A stretch of 64,000 bases of DNA, taken from positions 1 through 64,000 of the forward strand of contig CAYMDH010000014.1 of the NCBI GenBank assembly GCA_964389205.1. The letters are read 5' to 3'. Position 1 is the first letter of the stretch, and every line of letters starts with the position of its first letter. The DNA comes from Leptobacterium sp964389205 (lineage in GTDB: Bacteria > Bacteroidota > Bacteroidia > Flavobacteriales > Flavobacteriaceae). The notes below the pieces were generated by a model. That model did no database searches, was not told where the DNA came from, and saw only the letters and a program-made list of their open reading frames with translations. The translations under genes were made by a program, and so were the position numbers. Below, in pieces: positions 61,817 to 64,000 of this stretch.

Positions 61817-62770
61817 TTACTTAAAGAAAGAATCAACAAATTCATGTTTATTAAAAACTTGTAAATCTTCTATTCCTTCTCCTACGCCTATGTATTTTAC
61901 AGGAATTTGGAATTGGTCAGAAATTCCTATCACAACACCTCCCTTTGCAGTTCCATCTAATTTTGTTACTGCCAATGAACTCACTTCTGTTGCTTTTGTA
62001 AACTCTTTGGCTTGTTCAAATGCATTTTGCCCAGTAGAACCATCCAAAACCAATAATATTTCATGAGGTGAATCATCTACTACTTTTTGCATAACACGCT
62101 TCACCTTGGTAAGTTCGTTCATTAAATTAACTTTATTATGCAAACGTCCAGCTGTATCTATGATTACAACATCTGCATCTTGAGTTACTGCAGATTTTAG
62201 CGTATCAAACGCTACAGAAGCAGGGTCACTACCCATTTGTTGCCTTACAATTGGAACATCGACACGATCTGCCCATACTTGAAGTTGATCTATAGCAGCA
62301 GCTCTAAAGGTATCTGCAGCTCCTAAAACTACTTTTTTTCCTTGTTTTTTAAATTGATATGCTAATTTTCCAATAGTAGTTGTTTTTCCAACTCCATTAA
62401 CACCAACAACCATTAACACATAAGGTTTCTTAGCTTCTGGAATAATAAAATCTGTAGCTTCACCTACATGAGTTTCTGAAAGCAAACCTGCAATCTCTTC
62501 TCTTAGAATTTTGTTTAACTCTTCTGTTCCTAAGTATTTATCTTTAGAAACTCTTTCTTCAATACGATCTATAATTTTTAATGTGGTATTTACACCTACA
62601 TCACTACTTATCAAGACCTCTTCCAAGTTATCTAATACATCATCATCTACTTTAGATTTTCCGGCTACAGCTTTGCTCAGTTTTGAAAAAAAACTAGTCT
62701 TTGTTTTTTCAAGGCCTTTATCTAAAGTCTCTTTTTTTTCAGAAGAAAATATCTTTTTAAATAGACTCAT
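61817..62770 (-). CDS. ftsY: Signal recognition particle receptor FtsY
   Basis: A 317-residue SRP GTPase that docks ribosome-SRP complexes at the membrane. The NG domain has Walker A GVNGVGKTT (residues 123-131), DTFRAAAIDQL, VVIIDTAGRL and TKLDGTAKGG. The acidic N-terminal A domain is short, as in Bacteroidota. A TATATTTG -7 box at 62792-62799 and an upstream terminator indicate its own promoter. Confidence 0.96.
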   Translation of the reverse strand: MSLFKKIFSSEKKETLDKGLEKTKTSFFSKLSKAVAGKSKVDDDVLDNLEEVLISSDVGVNTTLKIIDRIEERVSKDKYLGTEELNKILREEIAGLLSETHVGEATDFIIPEAKKPYVLMVVGVNGVGKTTTIGKLAYQFKKQGKKVVLGAADTFRAAAIDQLQVWADRVDVPIVRQQMGSDPASVAFDTLKSAVTQDADVVIIDTAGRLHNKVNLMNELTKVKRVMQKVVDDSPHEILLVLDGSTGQNAFEQAKEFTKATEVSSLAVTKLDGTAKGGVVIGISDQFQIPVKYIGVGEGIEDLQVFNKHEFVDSFFK

Positions 62771-62791
62771 TTTGTTCTATATTTTAACGTT

Positions 62792-62799
62792 CAAATATA
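62792..62799 (-). promoter_or_regulatory. -7 box (TATATTTG) for ftsY
   Basis: TATATTTG on the minus strand, 21 bases before the ftsY ATG and just downstream of a terminator. Confidence 0.5.
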
Positions 62800-62810
62800 T
62801 AAAAACAAAA

Positions 62811-62835
62811 AGCTACTTTCGTCATGAAAGTAGCT
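62811..62835 (-). terminator. Strong intrinsic terminator between DUF4295 and ftsY
   Basis: A perfect 10-bp stem AGCTACTTTC / GAAAGTAGCT with a five-base loop, followed on the minus strand by TTTTGTTTTT. Confidence 0.88.
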
Positions 62836-62858
62836 ATAACTTATATACTAATATAAAT

Positions 62859-63011
62859 TTATTTTTTACTTAACCACTCGTTTACTAATTCTGGTGCCAT
62901 AACAGATTCACTGAAAGTATATGCCCCCGATTTTGGAGATTTTACCATCTTAATAGCTTTTGTTAATCTCTTTGAACTTGTTTGTAAACTTGCTACTGTT
63001 TTCTTTGCCAT
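62859..63011 (-). CDS. DUF4295 family small protein
   Basis: A 50-residue protein read directly from the minus strand: it starts MAKKTVASLQTSSKRLTKAI, continues MVKSPKSGAYTF and ends NEWLSKK. This is the Bacteroidota-specific DUF4295, always encoded beside rpmG and rpmB and thought to be ribosome-associated. It is third in the rpmB-rpmG-DUF4295 unit and is followed by a strong terminator. Confidence 0.92.
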   Translation of the reverse strand: MAKKTVASLQTSSKRLTKAIKMVKSPKSGAYTFSESVMAPELVNEWLSKK

Positions 63012-63066
63012 GATTCAAATGGGTTGTGTTAGAAGTTTCTGTTTGCTTATGAAATTTCTATCGGAA

Positions 63067-63249
63067 TTATTTAATTTCTTTGTGAACTGTCATTTTTTTC
63101 AAGATAGGATTGAATTTTTTAATTTCCATTCTATCTGGAGTATTTTTCTTGTTCTTAGTTGTTATATAACGTGAAGTACCTGGCATACCTGATTCTTTAT
63201 GCTCTGTACATTCTAAAATAACTTGTATTCTGTTACCTCTCTTTGCCAT
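63067..63249 (-). CDS. rpmG: 50S ribosomal protein L33
   Basis: A 60-residue basic ribosomal protein. MAKRGNRIQVILECTEHK and RYITTKNKKNTPDRMEIKKFNPI are typical of L33. It has a single cysteine, so it is the zinc-free (C-) form. It lies 18 bases after rpmB and 55 bases before DUF4295 on the same strand. Confidence 0.96.
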   Translation of the reverse strand: MAKRGNRIQVILECTEHKESGMPGTSRYITTKNKKNTPDRMEIKKFNPILKKMTVHKEIK

Positions 63250-63267
63250 TATTCTTATCTTTTAGGA

Positions 63268-63504
63268 CTACTTGATAAATCCTTTTTCTCGTGCTTCTTT
63301 TAAAACAGCCGAGATTCCTTTTTTGTTTATATTTTTTAATGCCGAAATAGATACTTTCAACGTAATCCACTTATCTTCTTCAGGGATATAAAAACGCTTT
63401 TTTGTTAAATTAGCGTTGAATTTACGCTTCGTTTTATTCATGGCATGAGAAACATTGTTTCCTACCATTGCTCTCTTTCCCGTAAGCTCACAAACTCTAG
63501 ACAT
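63268..63504 (-). CDS. rpmB: 50S ribosomal protein L28
   Basis: A 78-residue ribosomal protein: SRVCELTGKRAMVGNNVSHAMNKTKRKFNANL and ISALKNINKKG are standard L28. It heads the small ribosomal operon with rpmG and DUF4295. Confidence 0.97.
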   Translation of the reverse strand: MSRVCELTGKRAMVGNNVSHAMNKTKRKFNANLTKKRFYIPEEDKWITLKVSISALKNINKKGISAVLKEAREKGFIK

Positions 63505-63539
63505 TTTTTCTAACTTTTTGTATTATTTCAAAACAGGGT

Positions 63540-63574
63540 GCAAATTAACGAATTTTTTAGCGGACTGACAAAAA
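63540..63574 (-). promoter_or_regulatory. Probable rpmB promoter
   Basis: On the minus strand TTTTTG (63574-63569) is followed after 21 bases by TAATTTGC (63547-63540), a near match to the TTTG/TAnnTTTG promoter type. Confidence 0.5.
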
Positions 63575-63580
63575 GATTAT

Positions 63581-64000
63581 TTAAAATTTTATAATTTCTT
63601 TTTGCAACAACTCAAATGCTTTATTTACTGTTTTATTTACCACTTTCCCACGGTGGTTTCCCATATTGAAACCAAGCGAAAAGACAGTATCTGGAGTTGC
63701 TATTCCAATATAAACCTGCCCTACTTCTGCATCTGAATCTCCTTTGGTTGGTCCTGCATTACCAGTAGTTGCTATTGCAAAATCTGATTTAAGTTTCTTT
63801 TTTACATTACGTGCCATCGCTTCAGCTACTTCTGCGCTTACTACAGAGTATTTATCGATAATTTCACTAGATACTTCTAGAATATCTATTTTGGTTTGAG
63901 TGGCATAACTTACAATCCCTCCTTTAAAATATGATGAAGCCCCAGGGATAACAGTAATACGTTCTGCCAATTTACCCCCTGTACAACTCTCTGCAAATGC
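63581..64000 (-). CDS. cinA: CinA family protein (nicotinamide-nucleotide amidase domain), partial
   Basis: The frame is open to the window edge, so only the C-terminal 139 residues are seen. They begin AFAESCTGGKLAERIT and continue SSYFKGGIVSYATQTK, then IATTGNAGPTKGDSDAEVGQVYIGIA. This is the PncC/CinA C-terminal amidase domain that deamidates nicotinamide mononucleotide for NAD recycling; the serine in AESCTGG is the catalytic nucleophile. Whether the N-terminal MoCF domain is present cannot be told. Located upstream of rpmB, as usual in flavobacteria. Confidence 0.92.
   Translation of the reverse strand, partial: AFAESCTGGKLAERITVIPGASSYFKGGIVSYATQTKIDILEVSSEIIDKYSVVSAEVAEAMARNVKKKLKSDFAIATTGNAGPTKGDSDAEVGQVYIGIATPDTVFSLGFNMGNHRGKVVNKTVNKAFELLQKEIIKF

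Noticed and set aside
1..64000. tRNA, rRNA or CRISPR arrays
   Set aside because: No tRNA-like T-loop context, no rRNA-like conserved stretch and no regular spaced repeats were found on reading.

Overview
The window is a chromosomal segment from a member of the Bacteroidota, most likely the family Flavobacteriaceae. The evidence is a strongly AT-rich composition, TAnnTTTG-type -7 boxes with little Shine-Dalgarno signal, many lipoproteins with short lipoboxes, and family-typical genes: DUF4295 beside rpmG/rpmB, a DUF3276 (PUR-like) protein, bshC for bacillithiol, a LysM+PBP1 protein behind guaA, and the yajC-DUF1573-nusB-leucine dehydrogenase block. I cannot name a genus from the sequence alone.

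The left part (1-16 kb) is accessory and partly decayed. It starts with an IS110-family transposase relic. An HxlR regulator follows, divergent from a tightly packed operon of small oxidoreductase and hydrolase genes: a frameshifted AhpD-like gene, a FrnE/DsbA-like protein, an SMP-30-like lipoprotein, an NTF2-like protein, an HSL-type esterase and an MBL hydrolase. A perfect palindrome and its partial repeat, 20 bp apart, lie in the control region. After a decayed PD40 gene comes a SulP anion transporter. Then, to about 15.7 kb, unrelated single genes all lie on the + strand (DUF6090, Crp/Fnr, Lnt/nitrilase-like, VOC, DUF7000, aldose epimerase-like, ASCH lipoprotein). They are separated by related, hairpin-forming intergenic repeats and a 109-bp MITE-like element. 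This looks like a stepwise-acquired, cassette-like region, but no integrase is present.

The middle part (16-34 kb) holds an orphan PLP enzyme with a long N-terminal extension, a methyltransferase, hydrolase genes (one broken), and a complete molybdate uptake operon in which each stop overlaps the next start (modA, a stand-alone TOBE/Mop protein, modB, modC). Next come an ArsR-SRPBCC pair with operator-like palindromes and a PD40 lipoprotein. A glycan-degrading cluster follows: a bacterial GH47 alpha-mannosidase-like lipoprotein, a secreted alpha/beta hydrolase, a six-hairpin glycosidase-like protein, a PepSY membrane protein and a GH5 endoglucanase-like lipoprotein. No SusC/SusD pair is present.

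The right part (34-64 kb) is conserved core genome: pyrD, pepT, DinB, MscS, yajC, DUF1573, nusB, leucine dehydrogenase, an ABC exporter, DUF3276, two paralogous M14 peptidases, the guaA-LysM/PBP1-OsmC-DUF922 operon, a PLP decarboxylase, bshC, rimO, an amidase, an alpha/beta hydrolase, ftsY, DUF4295, rpmG, rpmB and the C-terminal part of cinA, cut by the window end. Strong intrinsic terminators mark many of these transcription units. I saw no rRNA, tRNA or CRISPR array.
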